64,000 nucleotides of DNA, from assembly GCF_034190915.1 (NCBI RefSeq), contig NW_026947631.1, positions 62,001-126,000 on the forward strand. Reading direction: 5' to 3'. Below the pieces are notes generated by a model, which ran no database searches, was not told the origin of the DNA, and saw only the letters and a program-made list of their open reading frames with translations. How positions within the stretch are numbered: position 1 is the stretch's first letter; each line of letters begins with the position of its first letter. The stretch is from Cavia porcellus (taxonomy: Eukaryota; Chordata; Mammalia; Rodentia; Caviidae). Below, piece by piece: positions 1 to 12,753 of this stretch. Both the position numbers and the translations under genes were made by a program.

Positions 1-144
1 AATGTAACACACACCCATACAATGCGCACCACCCCGTGATATTTTTCTCACTCCTACTAGTGAATCTAATGTAACACACACCCAAACAATGCGCACCACC
101 CCGTGATGTTTTTCTCACTCCTACTAGTGAATGTAATGTAACAC

Positions 145-155
145 ACACCCATACA
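145..155 (+). other. Rap1/RPG-box-like motif, one per monomer
   Basis: ACACCCATACA at monomer positions 11-21 matches the first 11 positions of the budding-yeast Rap1 consensus ACACCCRYACAYM. The next two bases (AT) do not fit. It is shown here in the reference monomer and recurs in most copies of the array. Variants with ACATTG (for example near 9,497 and 46,177) come one base closer. Whether any protein binds is unknown, and a match in a repeat with no known yeast connection may be chance. Confidence 0.35.
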
Positions 156-181
156 ATGCGCACCACCCCGTGATGTTTTTC

Positions 182-197
182 TCACTCCTACTAGTGA
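182..197. other. Short inverted repeat TCACT-6-AGTGA, one per monomer
   Basis: Positions 48-63 of each monomer read TCACT, CCTACT, AGTGA: a 5-bp perfect dyad with a 6-base loop overlapping the ACTAGT palindrome. The same TCAC can instead pair with GTGA at monomer positions 36-39 across an 8-base pyrimidine-rich loop, so two mutually exclusive small hairpins are possible. The example given is the reference monomer. The stems are short, so a biological structure is not assured. Confidence 0.5.
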
Positions 198-824
198 ATG
201 TAATGTAACACACACCCATACAATGCGCACCACCCCGTGATGTTTTTCTCACTCCTATTAGTGAATGTAATGTAACACACACCCATACAATGCGCACCAC
301 CCCGTGATGTTTTTCTCACGCCTAGTAGTGAATGTAATGTAACACGCACCCATACAATGCGCATCACCCCTTGATGTTTTTCTCACTCCTACTAGTGAAT
401 GTAATGTAACACACACCCATACAATGCGCACCACCCCTTGATGTTTTTCTCACTCCTACTTGTGAATGTAATGTAACACACACCCATACAATGCGCACCA
501 CCCCGTGATGTTTTTCTCACTCCTACTAGTGAATGTAATGTAACACACACCCATACAATGCGCACCACCCCGTGATGTTTTTCTCACTCCTACTAGTGAA
601 TGTAATGTAACACACACCCATACAATGCGCACCACCCCGTGATGTTTTTCTCACTCCTACTAGTGAATGTAATGTAACACACACCCATACAATGCGCACC
701 ACCCCGTGAAGTTTTTCTCACTCCTACTAGTGAATGTAATGTAACACACACCCATACAATGCGCACCACCCCGTGATGATTTTCTCACTCCTACTAGTGA
801 ATTTAATGTAACAAACACCCATAC

Positions 825-845
825 AATGCGCACCACCCGTGATGT
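825..845 (+). repeat. 66-bp monomer with CCACCCGTG (class M3)
   Basis: One C of the CCCC run at monomer positions 32-35 is missing. Other copies include those near 2,167, 6,441, 8,111, 29,863, 31,134, 32,472, 33,888, 35,751, 36,828, 38,161, 41,303, 42,107, 43,646, 44,449, 45,387, 49,868, 50,802, 54,816, 55,419, 57,959, 58,763, 59,698, 60,301, 61,105 and 62,040. It is part of the domain C/D cassette and the main cause of open reading frames longer than the consensus allows. Confidence 0.85.
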
Positions 846-1914
846 TTTTCTCACTCCTACTAGTGAATGTAATGTAACACACACCCATACAATGCGCACC
901 ACCCCGTGATGTTTTTCTCACTCCTACTAGTGAATGTAATGTAACACACACCCATACAATGCGCACCACCCCGTGATGATTTTCTCACTCCTACTAGTGA
1001 ATCTAATGTAACAAACACCCATACAATGCGCACCACCCCGTCATGTTTTTCTCACTCCTAGTAGTGAATGTAATGTAACACACACCCATACAACTCGCAC
1101 CACCCCATGAATTTTTTCTCACTCCTACTAGTGAATGTAATGTAACACACACCCATACAATGCGCACCACCCCGTGATGTTTTTCTCACTCCTACTAGTG
1201 AATGTAATGTAACACACACCCATACAATGCGCACCATCCCGTGCTGTTTTTGTCACTCCTACTACTGAATGTAATGTAACACACACCCATACAATGCGCA
1301 CCACCCCGTGATGTTTTTCTCACACCTACTAGTGAATGTAATGTAACACACACCCATACAATGCGCACCACCCCGTGATTTTTTTCTCACTCCTACTAGT
1401 GAATGTAATGTAACACACCCCATACAATGCGCACCACCCCGTGATATTTTTCTGACTCCTTCTAGTGAATGTAATGTAACACACACCCATACAATGCGCA
1501 CCACCACATGATGTTTTTCTCACTCCTACTAGTGAATGTAATGTAACACAAACCCATACAATGCGCACCACCCCGTGATGTTTTTCTCACTCCTATTAGT
1601 GAATGTAATGTAACACACACCCATACAATGCGCACCACCCCATGATGTTTTTCTCACTCCTATTAGTGAATGTAATGTAACACACACCCATACACTGCGC
1701 ACCACCCCGTGATGTTTTTCTCACTCCTACTAGTGAATGTAATGTAACACACACCCATACAATGCGCACCACCCCGTGATGTTTTTCTCACTCCTACTAG
1801 TGAATGTAATGTAACACACACCCATACAATGCGCACCACCCCGTGATGTTTTTCTCACTCCTACTAGTGAATGTAATGTAACACACACCCATACAATGCG
1901 TACCACCCCGTGAT

Positions 1915-1945
1915 GTTTTTTCACTCCTACAATGTAATGTAACAC
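1915..1945 (+). repeat. Short monomer (about 60 bp) with lost ACTAGT (class M2)
   Basis: TCACTCCTAC passes straight to AATGTAATG, removing the segment with ACTAGT and one base before it. The five copies seen are near 1,930, 2,727, 7,540, 8,803 and 11,678, all in domain A; several also carry CCCGTTATG just before. They mark one descent line and shift reading frame. Confidence 0.8.
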
Positions 1946-4180
1946 ACACCCATACAATGCGCACCACCGCGTGATGTTTTTTCACTCCTGCTAGTGACTC
2001 TAATGTAACACACACCCATACAATGCGCACCACCCCGTGATGTTTTTCTCACTCCTACTAGTGAATGTAATGTAACACACACCCAAACAATGCGCACCAC
2101 CCCGTGATGTTTTTCTCACTCCTACTAGTGAATGTAATGTAACACACACCCATACAATGCGCACCACCCGTGATGTTTTTCTCACTCCTACTAGTGAATG
2201 TAATGTAACACACACCCATACAATGCGCACCACCCCGTGATGTTTTTCTCACTCCTACTAGTGAATGTAATGTAACACACACCCATACAATGCGCACCAC
2301 CCCGTGATGATTTTCTCACTCCTACTAGTGAATTTAATGTAACAAACACCCATACAATGCGCACCACCCCGTGATGTTTTTCTCACTCCTAGTAGTGAAT
2401 GTAATGTAACACACACCCATACAACTCGCACCACCCCGTGAATTTTTTCTCACTCCTACTAGTGAATGTAATGTAACACACACCCATACAATGCGCACCA
2501 CCCCGTGATGTTTTTCTCACACCTACTAGTGAATCTAATGTAACAGACACCCATACAATGCGCACCACCCCGTGATGTTTTTCTCACTCCTACTAGTGAA
2601 TGTAATGTAACACACACCCATACAATGCGCACCACCCCGTGATGTTTTTCTCACTCCTACTATTGAATGTAATGTAACACACACCCATACAATGCGCACC
2701 ACCCCGTTATGTTTTTTCACTCCTACAATGTAATGTAACACACACCCATACAATGCGCACCACCCCGTGATGTTTTTTCACTCCTACTATTGAATCTAAT
2801 GTAACACACACCCATACAATGCGCACCACCCCGTGATGTTTTTCTCAATGCTACTAGTGAATGTAATGTAACACACACCCATACAATGCGCACCACCCCA
2901 TGATGTTTTTCTCACTCCTACTAGTGAATGTAATGTAACACACACCCATACAATGCGCACCACCCCGTGATGTTTTTCTCACTCCTACTAGTGAATCTAA
3001 TGTAACACACACCCATACAATGCGCACCACCCCGTGATGTTTTTCTCACTCCTACTAGTGAATATAATGTAACTCACCCATACAATTCGCACCACCCCGT
3101 GATGTTTTTCTCACTCCTACTAGTGAATGTAATGTAACACACACCCATACAATGCGCACCACCCCGTGATGTTTTTCTCACTCCTACTAGTGAATGTAAT
3201 GTAACACACACCCATACAATGCGCTCCACCCCGTGATGTTTCTCTCACTCCTACTAGTGAATGTAATGTAACGCACCCCCATAAAATGGGCACCACCCCG
3301 TGATGTTTCTCTCACTCCTACTAGTGAATCTAATGTAACACACACCCATACAATGCACACCACCCCGTGATGTTTTTCTCACTCCTACTAGTGAATCTAA
3401 TGTAACACACACCCATACAATGCGCACCACCCCGTGATGATTTTCTCACTCCTACTAGTGAATCTAATGTAACAAACACCCATACAATGCGCACCACCCC
3501 GTGATGTTTTTCTCACTCCTACTAGTGAATCTAATGTAACACACACCCATACAATGCGCACCACCCCGTGATGTTTTTCTCACTCCTACTAGTGAATGTA
3601 ATGTAACACACACCCATACAGTGCGCACCACCCCGTGATGTTTTTCTCACTCCTACTAGTGAATGTAATGTAACACACACCCATACAATGCGCACCACCC
3701 CGTGATGATTTTCTCACTCCTACTAGTGAATCTAATGTAACACACACCCATACAATGCGCACCACCCCGTGATGTTTTTCTCACTCCTACTAGTGAATGT
3801 AATGTAACACACACCCATACAATGCGCACCACCCCGTGATGTTTTTCTCACTCCTACTAGTGAATCTAATGTAACACACACCCATACAATGCGCACCACC
3901 CCGTGATGTTTTTCTCACTCCTACTAGTGAATGTAATGTAACACACACCCATACAATGCCCACCACCCCGTGATGTTTTTCTCACTCCTATTAGTGAATG
4001 TAATGTAACACACACCCATACAATGCGCACCACCCCGTGATGTTTTTCTCACTCCTACTAGTGAATGTAATGTAACACACAGCCATACAATGCGCACCAC
4101 CCCGTGATGTTTTTCTCACTCCTACTCGTGAATGTAATGTAACACACACCCATTCAATGCGCACCACCCCGTGATGTTTT

Positions 4181-4203
4181 TCTCACTCCTTAGGTGAACG
4201 TAA
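4181..4203 (+). repeat. Marker monomer with CTCCTTAGGTGAACG (class M1)
   Basis: The usual CTACTAGTGAATG is replaced by CTTAGGTGAACG, with loss of one base. This compound change is very unlikely to arise twice. Other copies lie near 29,419, 32,029, 35,308, 40,256, 48,152, 50,159, 53,838, 55,709 and 56,912. Each is followed by a monomer with an added A (CACACAACCCATAAAATG). None is found from about 4,300 to 29,400, so domain B and the 2,874-bp pair lack this lineage. Confidence 0.85.
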
Positions 4204-4804
4204 TGTAACATACACCCATACAATGCGCACCACCCCGTGAGGTTTTTCTCACTCCTAGTAGTGAATGTAATGTAACACACAACCCATAAAATGCTCACCA
4301 CCGCGTGATGTTTTTCTCACTCCTACTAGTGAATGTAATGTAACACACACCCATACAATGCGCACCACCCCGTGAGGTTTTTTCACTCCTACTAGTGAAT
4401 CTAATGTAACACACACCCATACAATGCTCACCACCCCGTGATGTTTTTCTCACTGCGACTATTGAATGTAATGTAACACACACCCATACAATGCGCACCA
4501 CCCCGTGATGTTTTTCTCACTCCTACTAGTGAATGTAATGTAACACACACCCATACAATGCGCACCACCCCGTGATGTTTTTCTCACTCCTACTAGTGAA
4601 TCTAATGTAACACACACCCGTACAATGCGCACCACCCCGTGATGTTTGTCTCACTCCTACAAGTGAATGTAATGTACCACACACCCATACAATGCGCACC
4701 ACCCCGTGATGTTTTTCTCACTCCTACTAGTGAATGTAATGTAACACACACCCATACAATGCGCACCAACCCGTGATGTTTTTCTCACTCCTACTAGTGA
4801 ATGT

Positions 4805-5608
4805 AATGTAACACACACCCATACAATGCGCACCACCCCGTGATATTTTTCTCACTCCTACTAGTGAATCTAATGTAACACACACCCAAACAATGCGCAC
4901 CACCCCGTGATGTTTTTCTCACTCCTACTAGTGAATGTAATGTAACACACACCCATACAATGCGCACCACCCCGTGATGTTTTTCTCACTCCTACTAGTG
5001 AATGTAATGTAACACACACCCATACAATGCGCACCACCCCGTGATGTTTTTCTCACTCCTATTAGTGAATGTAATGTAACACACACCCATACAATGCGCA
5101 CCACCCCGTGATATTTTTCTCACGCCTAGTAGTGAATGTAATGTAACACGCACCCATACAATGCGCACCACCCCTTGATGTTTTTCTCACTCCTACTAGT
5201 GAATGTAATGTAACACACACCCATACAATGCGCACCACCCCTTGATGTTTTTCTCACTCCTACTTGTGAATGTAATGTAACACACACCCATACAATGCGC
5301 ACCACCCCGTGATGTTTTTCTCACTCCTACTAGTGAATGTAATGTAACACACACCTATACAATGCGCACCACCCCGTGATGTTTTTCTCACTCCTACTAG
5401 TGAATGTAATGTAACACACACCCATACAATGCGCACCACCCCGTGATGTTTTTCTCACTCCTACTAGTGAATGTAATGTACCACACACCCATACAATGCG
5501 CACCACCCCGTGATGTTTTTCTCACTCCTACTAGTGAATGTAATGTAACACACACCAATACAATGCGCACCAACCCGTGATGTTTTTCTCACTCCTACTA
5601 GTGAATGT
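4805..5608. repeat. 12-monomer HOR copy 1 (804 bp)
   Basis: This block starts with the same run of variants as base 1: GATATTTTTCTC, then CCAAACAATG in the next monomer. It is followed 804 bp later (12 x 67 exactly) by a second copy. CACGCC at 5,121 corresponds to 5,925, and CCTATAC at 5,354 to 6,158. Private differences near its end (GTACCACAC near 5,479, CACCAATAC near 5,556) show the copies have since diverged or that the duplication ends slightly earlier. Confidence 0.75.
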
Positions 5609-6412
5609 AATGTAACACACACCCATACCATGCGCACCACCCCGTGATATTTTTCTCACTCCTACTAGTGAATCTAATGTAACACACACCCAAACAATGC
5701 GCACCACTCCGTGATGTTTTTCTCACTCCTACTAGTGAATGTAATGTAACACACACCCATACAATGCGCACCACCCCGTGATGTTTTTCTCACTCCTACT
5801 AGTGAATGTAATGTAACACACACCCATACAATGCGCACCACCCCGTGATGTTTTTCTCACTCCTATTAGTGAATGTAATGTAACACACACCCATACAATG
5901 CGCACCACCCCGTGATATTTTTCTCACGCCTAGTAGTGAATGTAATGTAACACGCACCCATACAATGCGCACCACCCCTTGATGTTTTTCTCACTCCTAC
6001 TAGTGAATGTAATGTAACACACACCCATACAATGCGCACCACCCCTTGATGTTTTTCTCACTCCTACTTGTGAATGTAATGTAACACACACCCATACAAT
6101 GCGCACCACCCCGTGATGTTTTTCTCACTCCTATTAGTGAATGTAATGTAACACACACCTATACAATGCGCACCACCCCGTGATGTTTTTCTCACTCCTA
6201 CTAGTGAATGTAATGTAACACACACCCATACAATGCGCACCACCCCGTGATGTTTTTCTCACTCCTACTAGTGAATGTAATGTAACACACACCCATACAA
6301 TGCGCACCACCCCGTGATGTTTTTCTCACTCCTACTAGTGAATGTAATGTAACACACACCCATACAATGCGCACCACCCCGTGATGATTTTCTCACTCCT
6401 ACTAGTGAATTT
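5609..6412. repeat. 12-monomer HOR copy 2 (804 bp)
   Basis: Second copy of the preceding 804-bp block, and also a copy of bases 1 to about 804 at offset 5,608. It differs from copy 1 by scattered substitutions, such as CATACCATG near 5,634 and CACTCCGTG near 5,707. The duplication keeps monomer phase exactly, as unequal crossing-over between registered monomers would. Confidence 0.75.
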
Positions 6413-8160
6413 AATGTAACAAACACCCATACAATGCGCACCACCCGTGATGTTTTTCTCACTCCTACTAGTGAATGTAATGTAACACACACCCATACAA
6501 TGCGCACCACCCCGTGATGTTTTTCTCACTCCTACTAGTGAATGTAATGTAACACACACCCATACAATGCGCACCACCCCGTGATGATTTTCTCACTCCT
6601 ACTAGTGAATCTAATGTAACAAACACCCATACAATGCGCACCACCCCGTGATGTTTTTCTCACTCCTACTAGTGAATGTAATGTAACACACACCCATACA
6701 ACTCGCACCACCCCGTGAATTTTTTCTCACTCCAACTAGTGAATGTAATGTAACACACACCCATACAATGCGCACCACCCCGTGATGTTTTTCTCACTCC
6801 TACTAGTGAATGTAATGTAACACACACCCATACAATGCGCACCATCCCGTGCTGTTTTTGTTACTCCTACTACTGAATGTAATGTAACACACACCCATAC
6901 AATGCGCACCACCCCGTGATGTTTTTCTCACTCCTACTAGTGAATGTAATGTAACACACACCCATACAATGCGCACCACCCCGTGATGTTTTTCTCACTC
7001 CTACTAGTGAATGTAATGTAACACACACCCATACAATGCGCACCACCCCGTGATATTTTTCTGACTCCTTCTAGTGAATGTAATGTAACACACACCCATA
7101 CAATGCGCACCACCCCGTGATGTTTTTCTCACTCCTACTAGTGAATGTAACGTAACACAAACCCATACAATGCGCACCACCCCGTGATGTTTTTCTCACT
7201 CCTATTAGTAAATGTAATGTAACACACACCCATACAATGCGCACCACCCCGTGATGTTTTTCTCACTCCTATTAGTGAATGTAATGTAACACACACCCAT
7301 ACAATGCGCACCACCCCGTGATGTTTTTCTCACTCCTACTAGTGAATGTAATGTAACACACACCCATACAATGCGCACCACCCCGTAATGTTTTTCTCAC
7401 TCCTACTAGTGAATGTAATGTAACACACACCCATACAATGCGCACCACCCCGTGATGTTTTTCTCACTCCTACTAGTGAATGTAATGTAACACACACCCA
7501 TACAATGCGTACCACCCTGTGATGTTTTTTCACTCCTACAATGTAATGTAACACACACCCATACAATGCGCACCACCGCGTGATGTTTTTTCACTCCTGC
7601 TAGTGACTCTAATGTAACACACACCCATAAAATGCGCACCACCCCGTGATGTTTTTCTCACTCCTACTAGTGAATGTAATGTAACACACACCCATAAAAT
7701 GCGCACCACCCCGTGATGTTTTTCTCACTCCTACTAGTGAATGTAATGTAACACACACCCATACAATGCGCACCACCCCGTGATGTTTTTCTCACTCCTA
7801 CTAGTGAATCTAATGTAACACACACCCATACAATGCGAACCACCCCGTGATGTTTTTCTCACTCCTACTAGTGAATGTAATGTAACGCACACCCATACAA
7901 TGCGCACAACCCCGTGATATTTTTCTCACTCCTACTAGTGAATGTAATGTAACACACACCCATACAATGCGCACCACCCCGTGATGTTTTTCTCACTCCT
8001 ACTAGTGAATGTAATGTAACACACACCCAAACAATGCGCACCACCCCGTGATGTTTTTCTCACTCCTACTAGTCAATGTAATGTAACACACACCCATACA
8101 ATGCGCACCACCCGTGATGTTTTTCTCACTCCTACTAGTGAATGTAATGTAACACACACC
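6413..8160. repeat. Continuation of second copy of domain A start (A2)
   Basis: Variant order follows bases about 805-2,200. The single-C deletion monomer at about 833 reappears at about 6,441, ACAACTCGC at about 1,091 reappears at about 6,700, and the about 60-bp monomer at 1,930 reappears at 7,540. The offset is 5,608-5,609 to about 7,750. It then becomes 5,944, that is 335 bp or five monomers more, so five monomers were gained here or lost in A1. Nothing other than repeat was seen. Confidence 0.7.
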
Positions 8161-9342
8161 CATAAAATGCGCACCACCCCGTGATGTTTTTCTCACTCCT
8201 ACTAGTGAATGTAATGTAACACACACCCATACAATGCGCACCACCCCGTGATGATTTTCTCACTCCTACTAGTGAATCTAATGTAACAAACACCCATACA
8301 ATGCGCACCACCCCGTGATGTTTTTCTCACTCCTAGTAGTGAATGTAATGTAAAACACACCCATACAACTCGCACCACCCCGTGAATTTTTTCTCACTCC
8401 TACTAGTGAATGTAATGTAACACACACCCATACAATGCGCACCAGCCCGTGATGTTTTTCTCACACCTACTAGTGAATCTAATGTAACAGACACCCATAC
8501 AATGCGCACCACCCCGTGATGTTTTTCTCACTCCTACTAGTGAATGTAATGTAACACACACCCATACAATGCGCACCACCCCGTGATGTTTTTCTCACTC
8601 CTACTAGTGAATGTAATGTAACAGACACCCATACAATGCGCACCACCCCGTGATGTTTTTCTCACACCTACTAGTGAATGTAATGTAACACACACCCATA
8701 CAAGGCGCACCACCCCGTGATGTTTTTCTCACTCCTACTAGTGAATGTAATGTAACACACACCCATACAATGCGCACCACCCCGTTATGTTTTTTCACTC
8801 CTACAATGTAATGTAACACACACCCATACAATGCGCACCACCCCGTGATGTTTTTTCACTCCTACTATTGAATCTAATGTAACACACACCCATACAATGC
8901 GCACCACCCCGTGATGTTTTTCTCACTCCTACTAGTGAATGTAATGTAACACACACCCATACAATGCGCACCACCCCGTGATGTTTTTCTCACTCCTACT
9001 AGTGAATGTAATGTAACACACACCCATACAATGCGCACCACCCCGTGATGTTTTTCTCACTCCTACTAGTGAATCTAATGTAACACACACCCATACAATG
9101 CGCACCACCCCGTGATGTTTTTCTCACTCCTACTAGTGAATGTAATGTAACACACCCATACAATGCGCACCACCCCGTGATGTTTTTCTCACTCCTACTA
9201 GTGAATGTAATGTAACACACACCCATACAATGCGCAACACCCCGTGATGTTTTTCTCACTCCTACTAGTGAATGTAATGTAACACACACCCATACAATGC
9301 GCACCACCCCGTGATGTTTCTCTCACTCCTACTAGTGAATGT

Positions 9343-9879
9343 AATGTAACGCACCCCCATAAAATGGGCACCACCCCGTGATGTTTCTCTCACTCCTACT
9401 AGTGAATCTAATGTAACACACACCCATACAATGCGCACCACCCCGTGATGTTTTTCTCACTCCTACTAGTGAATCTAATGTAACACACACCCATACATTG
9501 CGCACCACCCCGTGATGATTTTCTCACTCCTACTAGTGAATTTAATGTAACAAACACCCATACAATGCGCACCACCCCGTGATGTTTTTTCTCACTCCTA
9601 CTAGTGAATGTAATGTAACACACACCCATACAATGCGCACCACCCCGTGATGTTTTTCTCACTCCTACTAGTGAATGTAATGTAACACACACCCATACAG
9701 TGCGCACCACCCCGTGATGTTTTTCTCACTCCTACTAGTGAATGTAATGTAACACACACCCATACAATGCGCACCACCCCTTGATGATTTTCTCACTCCT
9801 ACTAGTGAATCTAATGTAACAAACACCCATACAATGCGCACCACCCCGTGATGTTTTTCTCACTCCTACTAGTGAATGT
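9343..9879. repeat. 537-bp nested HOR, copy 1a
   Basis: Eight monomers, one of them 68 bp because of an extra T (T6 at 9,585-9,590). It starts with the diagnostic AATGTAACGCACCCCCAT and CATAAAATGGGC monomer. It repeats immediately at 9,880 and again, through the 2,874-bp duplication, at 12,217 and 12,754. 537 is 8 x 67 plus 1, which fits the single insertion. Confidence 0.85.
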
Positions 9880-10416
9880 AATGTAACGCACCCCCATAAA
9901 ATGGGCACCACCCCGTGATGTTTCTCTCACACCTACTAGTGAATCTAATGTAACACACACCCATACAATGCGCACCACCCCGTGATGTTTTTCTCACTCC
10001 TACTAGTGAATCTAATGTAACACACACCCATACATTGCGCACCACCCCGTGATGATTTTCTCACTCCTACTAGTGAATTTAATGTAACAAACACCCATAC
10101 AATGCGCACCACCCCGTGATGTTTTTTCTCACTCCTACTAGTGAATGTAATGTAACACACACCCATACAATGCGCACCACCCCGTGATGTTTTTCTCACT
10201 CCTACTAGTGAATGTAATGTAACACACACCCATACAGTGCGCACCACCCCGTGATGTTTTTCTCACTCCTACTAGTGAATGTAATGTAACACACACCCAT
10301 ACAATGCGCACCACCCCTTGATGATTTTCTCACTCCTACTAGTGAATCTAATGTAACAAACACCCATGCAATGCGCACCACCCCGTGATGTTTTTCTCAC
10401 TCCTACTAGTGAAAGT
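9880..10416. repeat. 537-bp nested HOR, copy 1b
   Basis: Second tandem copy of the 537-bp unit. It carries CTCACACCTAC near 9,926 where copy 1a has CTCACTCCTAC, and CCATGCAATG near 10,365 where 1a has CCATACAATG. It ends where GAAAGTAATG (10,411) departs from 1a. The extra T is kept (T6 near 10,122). Confidence 0.85.
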
Positions 10417-12216
10417 AATGTAACACACACACATACAATGCGCACCACCCCGTGATGTTTTTCTCGCTCCTACTAGTGAATGTAGTGTAACACACACCCA
10501 TACAATGCGCACCACCCCGTGATGTTTTTCTCACTGCTAGTAGTGAATGTAGTGTAACACACACCCATACAATGCGCACCACCCCGTGATGTTTTTCACA
10601 CTCCTGCTAGTGAATGTAATGTAACACACACCCATACAATGTGCACCATCCCGTGATGATTTTCTCACTCCTACTAGTGAATCTAATGTAACAAACACCC
10701 ATACAATGCGCACCACCCCGTGATGTTTTTCTCACTCCTACTAGTGAATGTAATGTAACACACACCCATACAATGCGCACCACCCCGTGATGTTTTTCTC
10801 ACTCCTACTAGTGAATGTAATGTAACACACACCCATACAATGCGCACCACCCCGTGATGTTTTTCTCACTCCTACTAGTGAATGTAATGTAACACACACC
10901 CATACAATGCGCACGACCCCGTGATGTTTTTCTCACTCCTACTAGTGAATGTAATGTAACACACACCCATAAAATGCGCACCACCCCGTGATGTTTTTCT
11001 CACTCCTAATAGTGAATGTAATGTAACACACACCCATAAAATGCGCACCACCCCGTGATGTTTTTCTCACTCCTACTAGTGAATGTAATGTAACACACAC
11101 CCATACAATGCGCACCACCCCGTGATGATTTTCTCACTCCTACTAGTGAATCTAATGTAACAAACACCCATACAATGCGCACCACCCCGTGATGTTTTTC
11201 TCACTCCTAGTAGTGAATGTAATGTAAAACACACCCATACAACTCGCACCACCCCGTGAATTTTTTCTCACTCCTACTAGTGAATGTAATGTAACACACA
11301 CCCATACAATGCGCACCAGCCCGTGATGTTTTTCTCACACCTACTAGTGAATCTAATGTAACAGACACCCATACAATGCGCACCACCCCGTGATGTTTTT
11401 CTCACTCCTACTAATGAATGTAATGTAACACACACCCATACAATGCGCACCACCCCGTGATGTTTTTCTCACTCCTACTAGTGAATGTAATGTAACAGAC
11501 ACCCATACAATGCACACCACCCCGTGATGTTTTTCTCACACCTACTAGTGAATGTAATGTAACACACACCCATACAATGCGCACCACCCCGTGATGTTTT
11601 TCTCACTCCTACTAGTGAATGTAATGTAACACACACCCATACAATGCGCACCACCCCGTTATGTTTTTTCACTCCTACAATGTAATGTAACACACACCCA
11701 TACAATGCGCACCACCCCGTGATGTTTTTTCACTCCTACTATTGAATCTAATGTAACACACACCCATACAATGCGCACCACCCCGTGATGTTTTTCTCAC
11801 TCCTACTAGTGAATGTAATGTAACACACACCCATACAATGCGCACCACCCCGTGATGTTTTTCTCACTCCTACTAGTGAATGTAATGTAACACACACCCA
11901 TACAATGCGCACCACCCCGTGATGTTTTTCTCACTCCTACTAGTGAATGTAATGTAACACACACCCATACAATGCGCACCACCCCGTGATGTTTTTCTCA
12001 CTCCTACTAGTGAATGTAATGTAACACACCCATACAATGCGCACCACCCCGTGATGTTTTTCTCACTCCTACTAGTGAATGTAATGTAACACACACCCAT
12101 ACAATGCGCAACACCCCGTGATGTTTTTCTCACTCCTACTAGTGAATGTAATGTAACACACACCCATACAATGCGCACCACCCCGTGATGTTTCTCTCAC
12201 TCCTACTAGTGAATGT

Positions 12217-12753
12217 AATGTAACGCACCCCCATAAAATGGGCACCACCCCGTGATGTTTCTCTCACTCCTACTAGTGAATCTAATGTAACACACACCCA
12301 TACAATGCGCACCACCCCGTGATGTTTTTCTCACTCCTACTAGTGAATCTAATGTAACACACACCCATACATTGCGCACCACCCCGTGATGATTTTCTCA
12401 CTCCTACTAGTGAATTTAATGTAACAAACACCCATACAATGCGCACCACCCCGTGATGTTTTTTCTCACTCCTACTAGTGAATGTAATGTAACACACACC
12501 CATACAATGCGCACCACCCCGTGATGTTTTTCTCACTCCTACTAGTGAATGTAATGTAACACACACCCATACAGTGCGCACCACCCCGTGATGTTTTTCT
12601 CACTCCTACTAGTGAATGTAATGTAACACACACCCATACAATGCGCACCACCCCTTGATGATTTTCTCACTCCTACTAGTGAATCTAATGTAACAAACAC
12701 CCATACAATGCGCACCACCCCGTGATGTTTTTCTCACTCCTACTAGTGAATGT
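12217..12753. repeat. 537-bp nested HOR, copy 2a
   Basis: Image of 9,343-9,879 at +2,874, including the GCACCCCCAT start and the T6 monomer near 12,460. It shows that the 537-bp tandem duplication existed before the 2,874-bp duplication copied it. Confidence 0.85.

Larger units (their letters stand above)
135..201 (+). repeat. Reference monomer matching the consensus
   Basis: This copy matches the majority base at every position I compared and is a convenient reference. Its composition is 19 A, 18 T, 21 C and 9 G (45% GC), a strong C-over-G skew on this strand. It has CpGs at monomer positions 25-26 and 35-36 and two palindromic restriction sites, TGCGCA and ACTAGT. It also has a direct pentamer repeat (AATGT AATGT) across the junction with the next copy. 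Numbering starts at AATGTAAC, which is an arbitrary phase. Confidence 0.95.
1..4804. repeat. Domain A, first segment (A1)
   Basis: About 72 monomers. The first part (1 to about 2,000) recurs at offset 5,608-5,609 and the first 12 monomers also recur at offset 4,804. It contains diagnostic variants: CACGCCTAGTAG near 317, ACAACTCGCACC near 1,091 and 2,421, and about 60-bp monomers near 1,930 and 2,727. It also has a degenerate copy near 3,070 (ACTCACCCATACAATTCGC). Its last kilobase (about 3,840 onward) is closest to domain D rather than to the rest of domain A. No gene or non-repeat sequence was seen. Confidence 0.8.
8161..11034. repeat. 2,874-bp tandem duplication, copy 1
   Basis: About 43 monomers, followed directly by a second copy at exactly +2,874. 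Matched private variants include GTAAAACACACC near 8,350 and 11,224, GAAAGTAATG at 10,411 and 13,285, and GCACGACCCC near 10,911 and 13,785. The left boundary is set by CATAAAATG near 8,161 versus 11,035, before which the two sequences disagree. It contains a nested 537-bp duplication. 2,874 is 43 x 67 minus 7, because about 60-bp, 65-bp and 68-bp monomers are included. Confidence 0.85.

Noticed and set aside
174..206. Plus-strand 11-codon ATG frame (ATGTTTTTC to TAA) in each consensus monomer
   Set aside because: It is very short, occurs simply because the monomer repeats, is broken by common variants such as GATGATTTTC, and has no supporting context.
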